NCBI GenBank assembly: GCA_900119285.1
Contig: FPIT01000006.1
Span: 179,433-243,432 of the forward strand
DNA length: 64,000 nucleotides
Reading direction: 5' to 3'
DNA from: Prevotellaceae bacterium HUN156
GTDB taxonomy: Bacteria; Bacteroidota; Bacteroidia; Bacteroidales; Bacteroidaceae
In this document: one piece after another, positions 1 to 7,692 of the stretch
Layout of the letters: every line of letters starts with the position of its first letter
Numbering within the stretch: position 1 is the first letter of the stretch
Notes under the pieces: generated by a model
Databases searched by the model: none
The model's input: only the letters and a program-made list of their open reading frames with translations
Told to the model about the DNA's origin: nothing
Made by a program: the position numbers and the translations under genes

Positions 1-77
1 ATATTTGATGTTTGAACTTTGATGTTTGAACTTTGATGTTTGAAGTTTGATGTTTGATGTTTGATGTTTGATGTTTG
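1..77. repeat. TTTGATG/TTTGAAC tandem array
   Basis: About ten degenerate copies of a 7-base unit (TTTGATG, TTTGAAC, TTTGAAG) run to about position 77 and lead into TTTATGATTACTTC. The same array plus a TTTATGATT-like tail recurs at 1083-1120, 44787-44825, 46829-46866 and 50697-50735, always in gaps between genes. It lies downstream of the ftsX stop codon and has no coding potential. Confidence 0.85.
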
Positions 78-114
78 AAATTTATGATTACTTCTGCACT
101 TGCACTATCCTCCC

Positions 115-155
115 AGCTCCCCTCCCTTCAGGGAGGGGTTGGGGGTAGGCTCCCT
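115..155. repeat. GC-rich palindromic repeat (CCTCCC...GGGAGG), copy 1
   Basis: A C-rich arm, a short loop and a G-rich arm form a palindrome followed by TTGGGGGTAGGCTCC. The same design occurs at 2620-2654, 13975-14013, 14045-14081, 20769-20803 and 50759-50799. Here it abuts the ftsX stop codon, so it could act as a 3'-end hairpin for that minus-strand gene. Confidence 0.8.
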
Positions 156-1036
156 TATATCTTATACAACTCCTGCGCCTTCATCCTCAAGAACTTGTTC
201 ACTGCCAACCAAGCGCAGAGTGCGGTAATCACGATACCGAAGGCCAATACAGCAGCAGCCGTAATGCTCAGCACCTCCCACGTCACCACGTCAAGGATGT
301 CAGGCTCCGCCAGATACAGGGCATAGACACCAGTTCCCAGCACGCCATTGGCCAGCACAGCAGCTATCACGCCCACCAGTACTGCCTGACGCAAGAACGG
401 CTTACGGATAAAGCCCCATGAGGCGCCCACCAGTTTCATCGTATGGATCACGAAGCGGTTGGCATAGATGCTCAAGCGCACCGTATTGCTGATGAGCGAG
501 AACGACACGAATGTCAGCAGCACCGCCAGCACCAGTAGCACGATGCTGATGCGACTCAGGTTGATATTCACCTGATTCATCAGGTCCTCCATATACGACA
601 GGTCGCTCACCCGATTGTCCTGTTTCAGCTCCTTCACTATCCATTTCAGCGAGTCGCGATTGGCATAGTCAGCATTCAGACGCACCTCCAATGTGGCTGC
701 AAACGGGTTAAACTGCAAGAACTCCGTAGGGTCGCTACCCAGTTCCTTCACCAGCTCACTCTTGGCCTGTTCCTTGCTGGAGTAGTCGATGGTATGCGCA
801 TAAGGACGGTGATACAGGTCACGACAGAACCTATGGGCATCGTTCACCGATACCGAATCCTTCAGCATGATGGTCACTGTGAAGTTCTCTTTCATGTGTG
901 CCGACAGGTTGCGAGCCGACAACACAAAGAACACCACCATGCCCAACAAGATGAGCACCATGGTAGTGCTTATACATAAGGTAACAACCTGCAAACCTCT
1001 GCGGCTGCGGGCTTTCTTGCGTTTTTTACTTGCCAT
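155..1036 (-). CDS. ftsX: Cell division protein FtsX (ABC transporter permease-like)
   Basis: This 293-residue protein has a basic N-terminus (MASKKRKKARSRRG), a first membrane helix at about residues 17-40, an extracytoplasmic domain of about 130 residues, and three hydrophobic segments in the C-terminal half. That is the FtsX layout. FtsX pairs with the ATPase FtsE at the septum to control peptidoglycan hydrolases; ftsE is not in the window. The ATG at 1036 is preferred over 1069 because the upstream 11 codons look non-coding, and a TAACTTTG -7 box (1067-1074, minus strand) sits just upstream. In other Bacteroidales ftsX is usually followed by a DUF3098 gene, which here lies 29 kb away. Repeat arrays flank both ends of the gene. 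Confidence 0.92.
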   Translation of the reverse strand: MASKKRKKARSRRGLQVVTLCISTTMVLILLGMVVFFVLSARNLSAHMKENFTVTIMLKDSVSVNDAHRFCRDLYHRPYAHTIDYSSKEQAKSELVKELGSDPTEFLQFNPFAATLEVRLNADYANRDSLKWIVKELKQDNRVSDLSYMEDLMNQVNINLSRISIVLLVLAVLLTFVSFSLISNTVRLSIYANRFVIHTMKLVGASWGFIRKPFLRQAVLVGVIAAVLANGVLGTGVYALYLAEPDILDVVTWEVLSITAAAVLAFGIVITALCAWLAVNKFLRMKAQELYKI

Positions 1037-1082
1037 ATTTTTAGACGTAATACACCTAATTTCGTGCAAAGTTACTACTTTA

Positions 1083-1120
1083 TTTGAACTTTGAAGTTTG
1101 AAGTTTGAAGTTTATGATTT
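1083..1120. repeat. TTTGAAG array
   Basis: Four to five TTTGAAC/TTTGAAG units followed by TTTATGATT lie between the divergent ftsX and radical SAM genes, directly upstream of the ftsX -7 box. They occupy the place where an upstream promoter element would be expected. Confidence 0.8.
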
Positions 1121-1155
1121 GATATTAATCTTATTTAACACTTCAAGAATAAAAT

Positions 1156-1199
1156 GTTCCATGTTCAATGTTCAATGTTCAATGATTTTTATACCTTTG
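1156..1199 (+). promoter_or_regulatory. TTCAATG repeats ending in a TAnnTTTG promoter
   Basis: Three to four copies of TTCAATG (1156-1184) precede TATACCTTTGC. The -7 box TACCTTTG lies at 1192-1199, only eight bases before the ATG at 1208. No TTTG element is visible about 20 bases upstream because repeat units fill that position. The resulting mRNA would have almost no leader. Confidence 0.6.
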
Positions 1200-1207
1200 C
1201 ATCCACT

Positions 1208-2047
1208 ATGAGTACAGTCATTTATCCATCGCCCATTTTCGGGCCCATCCACAGCCGTCGCCTGGGCATATCTCTAGGCATCAACTTGCAGCCTGCCGAC
1301 GGCAAGGTGTGCAGCTTCGACTGCATCTACTGCGAGTGCGGTTTCAATAGCGACCACCGCCCTACCCTTTCCCGACCTTCGCGCCAGTTGGTAGCTCAGA
1401 AGTTGGAAGAGCAGTTGCAAAAGATGGTTGCCGACAAGCAGTTGCCCGACGTACTCACCTTTGCCGGCAATGGCGAGCCTACCAGCCACCCCCACTTTGC
1501 CGAGATTATCGACGACACCATCCGCTTGCGCGACCAATACTGTCCGCAGGCTAAAGTCTGCGTACTCAGCAATGCCACGATGACTCATCGCCCACAAGTC
1601 CACGATGCCCTGATGCGTGTTGACGACAACATCCTGAAGCTCGACACCGTCAATCCCGACTACATCCGCCTTGTTGACCGCCCTGTAGGCCACTATGATG
1701 TCCGTCAGATTATCGACAATCTCAAGGCCTTCCATGGTCACGTCATCATCCAGACCATGTTTATGCGAGGAACATTCAATGTTCCCACGAGCTCTGCTCG
1801 CGCAGCCAATGTTCAATGTTCAATGTTCAATGTTCAATCTTCAACATTCAACGTCGATAACACTGGCGAGGCCTTTGTTGCTCCTTGGCTCGAGGCTGTC
1901 AAAGAGATTCAGCCCCAGCAAGTCATGGTCTATACCATCGACCGTGAGACACCTGCCCACGGTCTTTTGAAGGCTACCCACGAGCAGCTCGATGCCATCC
2001 GCGACCGTGTTATTGCCCTTGGCATCCCCTGCACAGCCAGCTACTAA
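1208..2047 (+). CDS. Radical SAM protein (COG0731-like Fe-S oxidoreductase)
   Basis: The 279-residue protein carries the radical SAM cluster motif CxxxCxxC (CSFDCIYC, about residues 35-42) and a downstream GNGEPT motif typical of S-adenosylmethionine binding. It resembles the stand-alone TYW1-related oxidoreductases of Bacteroidota; the substrate is unknown. The ATG at 1208 is chosen because it directly follows a -7 promoter box; the upstream 18 codons are repeat sequence. Residues 197-218 are translated from TTCAATG-type repeats and a CGAGCTCTGCTCG palindrome (1787-1853), an in-frame insertion relative to what the family should look like. The insertion separates the GTFN and APWLEAV segments, presumably in a surface loop. 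Confidence 0.85.
   Translation: MSTVIYPSPIFGPIHSRRLGISLGINLQPADGKVCSFDCIYCECGFNSDHRPTLSRPSRQLVAQKLEEQLQKMVADKQLPDVLTFAGNGEPTSHPHFAEIIDDTIRLRDQYCPQAKVCVLSNATMTHRPQVHDALMRVDDNILKLDTVNPDYIRLVDRPVGHYDVRQIIDNLKAFHGHVIIQTMFMRGTFNVPTSSARAANVQCSMFNVQSSTFNVDNTGEAFVAPWLEAVKEIQPQQVMVYTIDRETPAHGLLKATHEQLDAIRDRVIALGIPCTASY
1787..1853. repeat. In-frame TTCAATG repeat with CGAGCTCTGCTCG palindrome inside the radical SAM gene
   Basis: ACATTCAATGTTCCCACGAG, a palindrome around GAGCTC, then about five TTCAATG/TTCAATC units. Nearly the same module (AATGTTCCCACGAGCTCTGC) appears in the intergenic gap at 46050-46078. The insertion keeps the reading frame. Confidence 0.85.
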
Positions 2048-2065
2048 TCCCTCATGCCATATAAC

Positions 2066-2097
2066 GCAAAAACACCCCGACCTTCTAGGTCGAGGTG
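2066..2097 (-). terminator. Rho-independent terminator of the tiny membrane-protein unit
   Basis: On the minus strand CACCTCGACCT and AGGTCGGGGTG pair over 11 bases (one G-U) around a 3-base loop, followed by TTTTT. On the plus strand the run is A-rich, so the direction is minus. It lies about 57 bases after the stop of the 30-residue gene at 2155-2247. Confidence 0.8.
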
Positions 2098-2154
2098 CCG
2101 TAAGGGGTAAATCTATACTGAGTACGAGATATACTCAGTAATATATCTAGTACA

Positions 2155-2247
2155 CTATCTATTTACATGGCCTTTTGAATAGAAATAAAAGCCACCGACA
2201 TTAGCGATAATAAAGATGAACAACATCATTCCAATTGCTACATTCAT
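2155..2247 (-). CDS. 30-residue single-pass membrane peptide
   Basis: The frame starts MNVAIGMMLFIFIIANVGG and ends in a short polar tail (YSKGHVNR), so it reads as one membrane helix with a basic C-terminus. The ATG is four bases after the stop codon of the preceding small gene, and the AAAGGAT before it is a plausible ribosome site. A Bacteroidota promoter (2473-2504) upstream and an intrinsic terminator (2066-2097) downstream bracket the pair, which supports real expression. I do not recognise the family. It could be a small subunit of a transporter or respiratory enzyme encoded elsewhere, but nothing here says which. Confidence 0.55.
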   Translation of the reverse strand: MNVAIGMMLFIFIIANVGGFYFYSKGHVNR

Positions 2248-2251
2248 ACTT

Positions 2252-2468
2252 TTATCCTTTCTTCTTTTTATTAACGGAGTCGTCTTCTTGTACCAAAAGC
2301 AAGCCCCATCCTAAGGATGCTCCGACTACAGCGACACCAGTAATTAGTAAATACATTCTATTCTCAATCCCCTCAAAAATTGAGGATATAATAACTGCGG
2401 TCGTGATATATTGCAATATCCAACAGCCAGTTAGCGAATTTGTCTTTTCTTTTTTTACCTCTGTTCAC
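2252..2468 (-). pseudogene. Small membrane protein gene with an apparent frameshift (DUF6722-like)
   Basis: A GTG at 2468, just after a TATATTTG -7 box, opens a basic frame (VNRGKKRKDKFANWLLDIA). It then runs into an unrelated tail and a stop. Shifting by one base after LLDIA gives YITTAVIISSIF, continuing without a stop through MYLLITGVAVVGASLGWG to a lysine-rich end at 2252. The joined product, about 71 residues with two membrane helices, resembles small DUF6722-type Bacteroidales membrane proteins; that family name is from memory. Loss of two A residues in a GCA-AAA-TAT stretch would explain the shift. Either the gene is broken, leaving a 34-residue C-terminal frame (ATG 2356), or the shift is programmed. 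Confidence 0.5.
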
Positions 2469-2472
2469 GATG

Positions 2473-2504
2473 CAAATATAAAGAGTTTTTTTGAATCTTC
2501 CAAA
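2473..2504 (-). promoter_or_regulatory. Bacteroidota promoter of the tiny membrane-protein unit
   Basis: On the minus strand TTTG (2504-2501) is followed after exactly 20 bases by TATATTTG (2480-2473), the Bacteroidota -33/-7 pattern. The spacer begins GAAGATTCAAAAA, very similar to the spacers of the ncRNA promoter at 12325 and the tRNA promoter at 30716. Confidence 0.8.
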
Positions 2505-2832
2505 TATTGGAGCAGCGAATGCAGAGGAAAATTTTATTTCTAAGATTTTCGTCCTTTTCGTTATTTTCTTTTTTTTCGGAATTAAAAACACAGCACCTTT
2601 TCGGAATAAGCAAATAAATCCCTCCCCCAGTGGGGGGAGGTTAGGTGGGGGCTTAACAAAGTGAGGGAGCGCAGACCGCTGTCTTTGCTCCCTCCCCACG
2701 GAATTTGTAGGTGATTCATTCCGTTGCTAATTATCTAATATTTTATTACTAGTTTCGCCTCACGGCGTTATTGCTAATCGCACAGGGGGACTGTCCCCGC
2801 GTGTTAAGAGACTATTCTCATGTGAATTCATA
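2505..2832. other. Non-coding interval with two palindromic repeats
   Basis: No convincing gene. It holds copy 2 of the CCTCCCCC palindrome (2620-2654) and a small hairpin CACAGGGGGACTGTCCCCGC at 2781-2800, related in style to the hairpins at 48662 and 49306. The longer open frame crossing 2505-2699 on the minus strand is built of repeat and A/T-rich sequence. Confidence 0.6.
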
Positions 2833-5613
2833 TTATTCGAACTTCACCCTAATACGGGCGTAACCATTACCAAGATGACCATTCTCTACAGTTCCTGAGG
2901 GACTGTTGAATCCACGAGTAGTCGTAGCTTTACTACTATTCCATTTATAGCCAGCTCCATCCCAAATTTCCGCATCTGAGAACGTATATTCCACATTGCT
3001 ATATTTTACGACGGAGACATTGCTACTACTACGGTATCCAGACCTAGCCTTACATCCTGAAAATCCAGAAACGAAAGAAGATCCACCGCCACCACCAATC
3101 TCGGCACCATTACCACCATTTGGACTTCCGTTATGAGGGTGATCATTTCCTCCACTTCCGCCAAACCAGCCGCCACCGCCGGCACCGAAGTATCCACTGC
3201 CACCAGCACCAAAGGAGCCGTTTTGTCCAGGTAAACCATTATCCGATCCTGTTTGCGTTCCACCTTTTTCTTGTTCACCTCCAGTATTACCCTGACTTAC
3301 ATTATCATCATATGTTCGGCTACCAAAGAACGGACCTATCAAGCCTCCCGCATCGCCACCTTTACTATGACCCTGCCAGAGATTCCATCCACCGCCGCCA
3401 CCTGCAACCATAATTCGAGAATTAAGAGATGTCGCATTACTCCAAGTTCCATTAGAGTATAATCGGATATCTGTAGCGCCACCACCGCCACATCCAGCAT
3501 TGGAGGTATTTCCACCACCATTGTAGCCACCAGTATTTGAGATATATCCATCCCTATACTTAGTTCCATTAGGGGGTTGTGGTAATCCCATTCCACCGAG
3601 ATAGACATACAAGGTCTTTGATGACGACAGACTAATACTTCCCTTCACATAACCGCCATATCCCAAGTACCTTATATTGTTCGGTGCTACAGTTGTTCCA
3701 TCGTCTGAGGATGCCCCCCAACACTCAATGGTGTATTTTCCTGTAGTTGGTGCTGTAAAGGTGAAATATGATGCGCTAATTCTTGTTCCTGTTTTGGAAT
3801 AATTATAAGTATAGTCATTAATAATCACACCATCACGACAGTCTTTTACCGTAACCATCTTGGTATCGGAGGTACACTCTCCAGCGGCGAGTGTAATATT
3901 TACAGCTTCCTTCCAATGATTAGCGTCAGATGGATTACTATTAAACGTTGTTATCACATTAGCTTTCGTAAAGAAGAAATAGATACCATTATCACCTAGA
4001 TAAGGCGTATTATTTTCAAAATTGGTAGAAGGATATATTGTCGTAGGAGTGCTACTCTGCTGATTATTATTCAAGAATACTTTTGTATAAACCGTTTTCT
4101 TCGTTGCAAACTTGAAGCGTGCCAAACCTACCTGACGCAACATCGTAGCCTTAATCGTTGAAGCATGACCTTCATCTTCTGCTTTAGCAACCTGCAGATC
4201 GCTGGCAATATGATTAGACGGACTGCTCTGATCAGTCTTTATGGAGAAATACTGTATTACGCCTTCAAAGAAGGTAGGAGCATCTGCCTTCAGCTCCGGA
4301 CACTGTTCGGGATATCCTAATGGCTGATTGTTGCTAACTGTGCTATATGGATAGTAGAAGTAGAAGGACTCCCCTGGAAGCTTGTAAATAGTACCCTCAG
4401 AAGTGGTGTGGTCAATATTCCACTTCGTACCGTCGAAAGTTACTGGAATATTCTTATGCTTCAGTTTGAGGCCATCAGAACCTACCACATACATACCCAC
4501 CTTATCGCCAGCAGCCCACTCACGCTTATAAGCCCCCTCTGGTGTATCTGGGAACTTTATCGATGCAATCTGCAACGTGGTCAGTTTCTTGGAAGTGATC
4601 GCATAGGTAACCGTCTTACCAGCCTTCCATGTCTGACCTTTCAATGGAGCACTGACGATATAGTCAGTATAGCCATCGTTATACACTACCTCAATCGTTG
4701 CGGCATCATCATCGGCAAACGTATGAGGAATCATCAGGAAGGTCTCGTTCGGAGCTGTAACCGTCTCACCAGGAGTGTCTGTAACAGGCTTATCCATGTT
4801 ATAGCTGATGGTAAAGTTACCCTTCTTAGTATCATCCAGCGTCCAGTTGCCACCAATGGTATATTTACCCTCGGTATAGACACCCTTCAGAGAGATGCTC
4901 TTCACCCAGCCCTTCAGGAACTGGTCGCCCAACACAAAGCGGACACCAGTGAGATGGTGGGTAAAGTTAAGACGGACGGAAGGAGTCTCACTGGCACTGG
5001 TATGTGCAGTACTGCTGGCCTGCGCAGTCATGAAGTCTGCCTGATCCTTCACTACCGTGTTCACCTTAAAGGTAATCACCTGAGGACCTTCGGCGGTCTC
5101 TGCTGACAAACCCACATTACCGTCACCATAAGGAGCATAGGCAAAGAAAGACAGCGTCTCATTGCTTGCGGGCCAGTAATAGTTTGTTGTCAGTTTAAAC
5201 TTCTCCGTGCCCGCAACCTTCGTAGCCTCCATATTATAGAAGAAGTCGGGCTTCAGATGGTTATCTGCCAGGTATTCGTTCAGTGTCTTGCCAGAGGGAA
5301 TGGCGCCATGCTTAAAGGCTGACACGCCAAAACTGCTCAGCTCGCTGACGGAATTAATCTGAGTGCCACGTGTAGCATCGCCAGCCATCGGAGTCTCCGA
5401 GGGCATCAGCCACAGATTCAGACCGTCACCTGTCAGCGGCAAAGCCTCCGGAGCAGAGACTGAACGGGTTTCATCCTCTGTCATAATGGTCTGCGCAGTA
5501 AAGGTAACACTATTGTCATCGTTACCGGCAAAAAACTCCTGCGCAATATCCTGTGTACAGGCAGTCAGCAGCAATACCGCTGCCACCGCGTATATAGAAT
5601 GATCGTATCTCAT
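2833..5613 (-). CDS. Fimbrillin-family lipoprotein with C-terminal ALK/LTK-like glycine-rich domain
   Basis: At 926 residues this is by far the longest of the six fimbrillins here and the last gene of the operon. It has a lipoprotein signal (LLLTAC, Cys19), a DETR site at Arg50 where pilin maturation cleavage is expected, and a first fimbrillin-like module (to about residue 350, with FTHHLTGVRF). A second module follows (about 355-610, with RQVGLARFKF). From about residue 614 to the end comes a glycine-rich region: FTFTAPTTGKYTIECWGA, GGGGATDIRL, SRIMVAGGGGG and FGGSGG-type runs. This last part matches the bacterial form of the Gly_rich (ALK/LTK) domain. Position and length suggest a tip or surface adhesin. 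The start ATG directly precedes the signal peptide. Confidence 0.8.
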   Translation of the reverse strand: MRYDHSIYAVAAVLLLTACTQDIAQEFFAGNDDNSVTFTAQTIMTEDETRSVSAPEALPLTGDGLNLWLMPSETPMAGDATRGTQINSVSELSSFGVSAFKHGAIPSGKTLNEYLADNHLKPDFFYNMEATKVAGTEKFKLTTNYYWPASNETLSFFAYAPYGDGNVGLSAETAEGPQVITFKVNTVVKDQADFMTAQASSTAHTSASETPSVRLNFTHHLTGVRFVLGDQFLKGWVKSISLKGVYTEGKYTIGGNWTLDDTKKGNFTISYNMDKPVTDTPGETVTAPNETFLMIPHTFADDDAATIEVVYNDGYTDYIVSAPLKGQTWKAGKTVTYAITSKKLTTLQIASIKFPDTPEGAYKREWAAGDKVGMYVVGSDGLKLKHKNIPVTFDGTKWNIDHTTSEGTIYKLPGESFYFYYPYSTVSNNQPLGYPEQCPELKADAPTFFEGVIQYFSIKTDQSSPSNHIASDLQVAKAEDEGHASTIKATMLRQVGLARFKFATKKTVYTKVFLNNNQQSSTPTTIYPSTNFENNTPYLGDNGIYFFFTKANVITTFNSNPSDANHWKEAVNITLAAGECTSDTKMVTVKDCRDGVIINDYTYNYSKTGTRISASYFTFTAPTTGKYTIECWGASSDDGTTVAPNNIRYLGYGGYVKGSISLSSSKTLYVYLGGMGLPQPPNGTKYRDGYISNTGGYNGGGNTSNAGCGGGGATDIRLYSNGTWSNATSLNSRIMVAGGGGGWNLWQGHSKGGDAGGLIGPFFGSRTYDDNVSQGNTGGEQEKGGTQTGSDNGLPGQNGSFGAGGSGYFGAGGGGWFGGSGGNDHPHNGSPNGGNGAEIGGGGGSSFVSGFSGCKARSGYRSSSNVSVVKYSNVEYTFSDAEIWDGAGYKWNSSKATTTRGFNSPSGTVENGHLGNGYARIRVKFE

Positions 5614-5662
5614 AGCTTCTGTTTCTTTTAAAAAGTTGAAGTATTTGGATTACACACCTTAC

Positions 5663-6685
5663 TTATTTCAGCTCTGCCTCACGCTCTGCAGGCTCGCTTG
5701 TCCACTCGGCTACGGTAACCGGCGTAATGGAGTATTCACCGCCAATGCGGTCCACCGTAACATTGAAGCGATAGCGGTAGCCGCTCTTCAGCCTCAAGTC
5801 ATTAACCTTTACATAGGTGTCGTTATCCAGGTATCTGATGTGAATAAACTTGCCGTTGACCGTCTGAGGGACAACAACGGCTGCGCCGCAAGCCTGTTTG
5901 CTGACGTCGTCGGTAACAACTGTCGCAACAGTAATGGTGTCCGGCTCACTGGCATTAGAGAGCATCAGTTCACGTTCAGTATACGTTGCCATCGTGTTGG
6001 CTTTGTCGGGACGGAACTGAACCTTGGTCTTGACACCCAGCAGTTCGACAGTTGCCTTAGCGGAAGACGATGCGTCCGTCAGATTGTCGGCAGTAAAACC
6101 GCTGCCGGCTATCAGCGCTACTTCTACTTGGGATAGCAGATGTTTAAACTCAAGAGCCACAGGTTCGCTCGTTGGAACCACATTGCGATTGATGGCCATC
6201 ACCAAATCGGATGTTTGATAGTCGTTGTCTGTTATCTGCGTCGTCTTGATGGTATGTGTCAGCAACTCAGGCCATTCACTACCAATCACTTCGCTGGTCT
6301 CCTCGACGAAGTCCTCGCTGAAGTTACCATGTAGCGTGTAAAAACTTACCTTGTTGTAGGCAGGAAACATCTTTGCGGTATTAGTAGAGAACTTAGTCGT
6401 TGTACTAGATACGGTGAGCTGCCATGCATTGAAGTATGTGGTAGTCTCATCGTCCTGGTCATCGTACATATCTGCCCACACCCAGAATTTCTGTCCCATG
6501 TTATAGGTAGTGAAGCTACCATATGCACGCGTAACATCGGCATTCAGACCGGTCAGATTGCTCGTAAAGCGAATCTCGTAGCGGGACGTCTCCCGAACAG
6601 AGGGCTCATCCACATTGCTGCAGCCTGCCAGGCACAACAACGCAAACACTGCCAGGGAGAGAGATATTAATCTGATATATTTCAT
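5663..6685 (-). CDS. Fimbrillin-family lipoprotein (340 aa)
   Basis: The signal peptide ends LCLAGC (lipidation at Cys22). A DVTRA motif places the expected Arg-specific maturation site at Arg53. Mfa/FimA-type features follow: FKHLLSQVEVAL in the middle and SGYRYRFNVTVDR near the C-terminus. I chose the second ATG (6685) because an AAGGA stretch sits about eight bases before it and only two before the first ATG at 6691. It lies 49 bases upstream of the 926-residue gene and 26 downstream of the next fimbrillin gene, so all are probably co-transcribed. It is likely a shaft or accessory pilin exported as a lipoprotein; which role cannot be told from sequence. Confidence 0.8.
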   Translation of the reverse strand: MKYIRLISLSLAVFALLCLAGCSNVDEPSVRETSRYEIRFTSNLTGLNADVTRAYGSFTTYNMGQKFWVWADMYDDQDDETTTYFNAWQLTVSSTTTKFSTNTAKMFPAYNKVSFYTLHGNFSEDFVEETSEVIGSEWPELLTHTIKTTQITDNDYQTSDLVMAINRNVVPTSEPVALEFKHLLSQVEVALIAGSGFTADNLTDASSSAKATVELLGVKTKVQFRPDKANTMATYTERELMLSNASEPDTITVATVVTDDVSKQACGAAVVVPQTVNGKFIHIRYLDNDTYVKVNDLRLKSGYRYRFNVTVDRIGGEYSITPVTVAEWTSEPAEREAELK

Positions 6686-6711
6686 AATCATAGTCCTTTC
6701 TTATTCGTTAG

Positions 6712-7635
6712 TTAATCCATATTGGCATGGGTATTCACAATATTGCTACCATCTTCCTCGTCAGACCAAGGATGCATCGTATAGGTCACATCCAGACTAT
6801 TCTGGTTGACGGTAATCACAAACTTATACTCATGGCCAGACTTGAAGTTCAGCGTCTGTGTACTGTAGTAGTAGATAACATCGCGGTTTGCAAGCCTGAT
6901 ACGGAAGAAACGGCAGGGATCGATATCCTGCGGAGGAATAATACAACTCTGCTGTGTGCTGCAGTCGTCGGTAACGGCTATTGTACCACGCGAGCCATGA
7001 ACATCGCCCAACTGACCAGTGACACCAGAGAAATAGATGTCGCGATAGACATTATAAAGCGTTACCGAAGAGTTTTTGATGTTTGGACTACCCGTACCCG
7101 AAACTACCTGTATCGAAATCTTCGTCATCAGATGCTTGAACTGCAGCGTCTGTACCTGAGAGGTTGGTGAAGGAATCGTATCGGTAGCCACCATCAGGTC
7201 ACTGGCCTTATAGGCAACATTGGTCTTCTGCTCTGCTTCCACGCTGAAGGTAGTAGCACCATTGTTCACGGCTGTAGGATAGATAGCCAGCACCGTGATG
7301 CCACGTCCGTTGGTGGGGAAGTAGGGATAGGTGTTGTTCTGTGGAGAAAGGGCACCGGAGGCATTGGTCGTGGTATAGACCAACGGTGAGTATTTGGTGG
7401 TCACCGTCTGACCACCTATGGTAATCTCCTTCAGATATACATTGATAGCTGCGCCCTTTTCAAATTGGCTATTCTGCAAGCCACTGCTGGCACGCGTCAT
7501 ATTCTCCACACCAGCACGCAGGTGAATGGGGATGCCGTTGCACTGACTCATGTCAGCAACAGGCCCCTCATCGCCGCTATTGCAGGCTGTGAGAAGCAGA
7601 AGGGCGGAAGCCATATATAAAACTATATTTCTCAT
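6712..7635 (-). CDS. Fimbrillin-family lipoprotein (307 aa)
   Basis: The ATG at 7635 gives a clean lipoprotein signal (ALLLLTAC, Cys18); the upstream in-frame ATG at 7671 adds an unlikely polar stretch. NMTRA supplies the predicted cleavage site at Arg48. The core has the family pattern LQFKHLMTKISIQV and, near the end, FKSGHEYKFVITVNQ, followed by HPWSDEEDG, an ending often seen in small fimbrillins. It is part of the minus-strand fimbrillin operon, with 57 bases to the upstream gene. Probably a pilus subunit assembled by donor-strand exchange at the outer membrane. Confidence 0.8.
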   Translation of the reverse strand: MRNIVLYMASALLLLTACNSGDEGPVADMSQCNGIPIHLRAGVENMTRASSGLQNSQFEKGAAINVYLKEITIGGQTVTTKYSPLVYTTTNASGALSPQNNTYPYFPTNGRGITVLAIYPTAVNNGATTFSVEAEQKTNVAYKASDLMVATDTIPSPTSQVQTLQFKHLMTKISIQVVSGTGSPNIKNSSVTLYNVYRDIYFSGVTGQLGDVHGSRGTIAVTDDCSTQQSCIIPPQDIDPCRFFRIRLANRDVIYYYSTQTLNFKSGHEYKFVITVNQNSLDVTYTMHPWSDEEDGSNIVNTHANMD

Positions 7636-7692
7636 AATCGTAATTTGCTTTGTTTGATGAATATTTATCATTTACCTGTATATGGATCTGTA

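Noticed and set aside
2505..2699. N-terminal part of a longer minus-strand frame
   Set aside because: Made of A/T-rich and palindromic repeat sequence upstream of the mapped promoter elements; only its last 31 codons belong to the small gene.
4408..5106. 232-residue plus-strand frame within the fimbrillin gene
   Set aside because: It lies opposite a clear lipoprotein gene with signal peptide and fimbrillin motifs; the reverse frame has no recognisable features.
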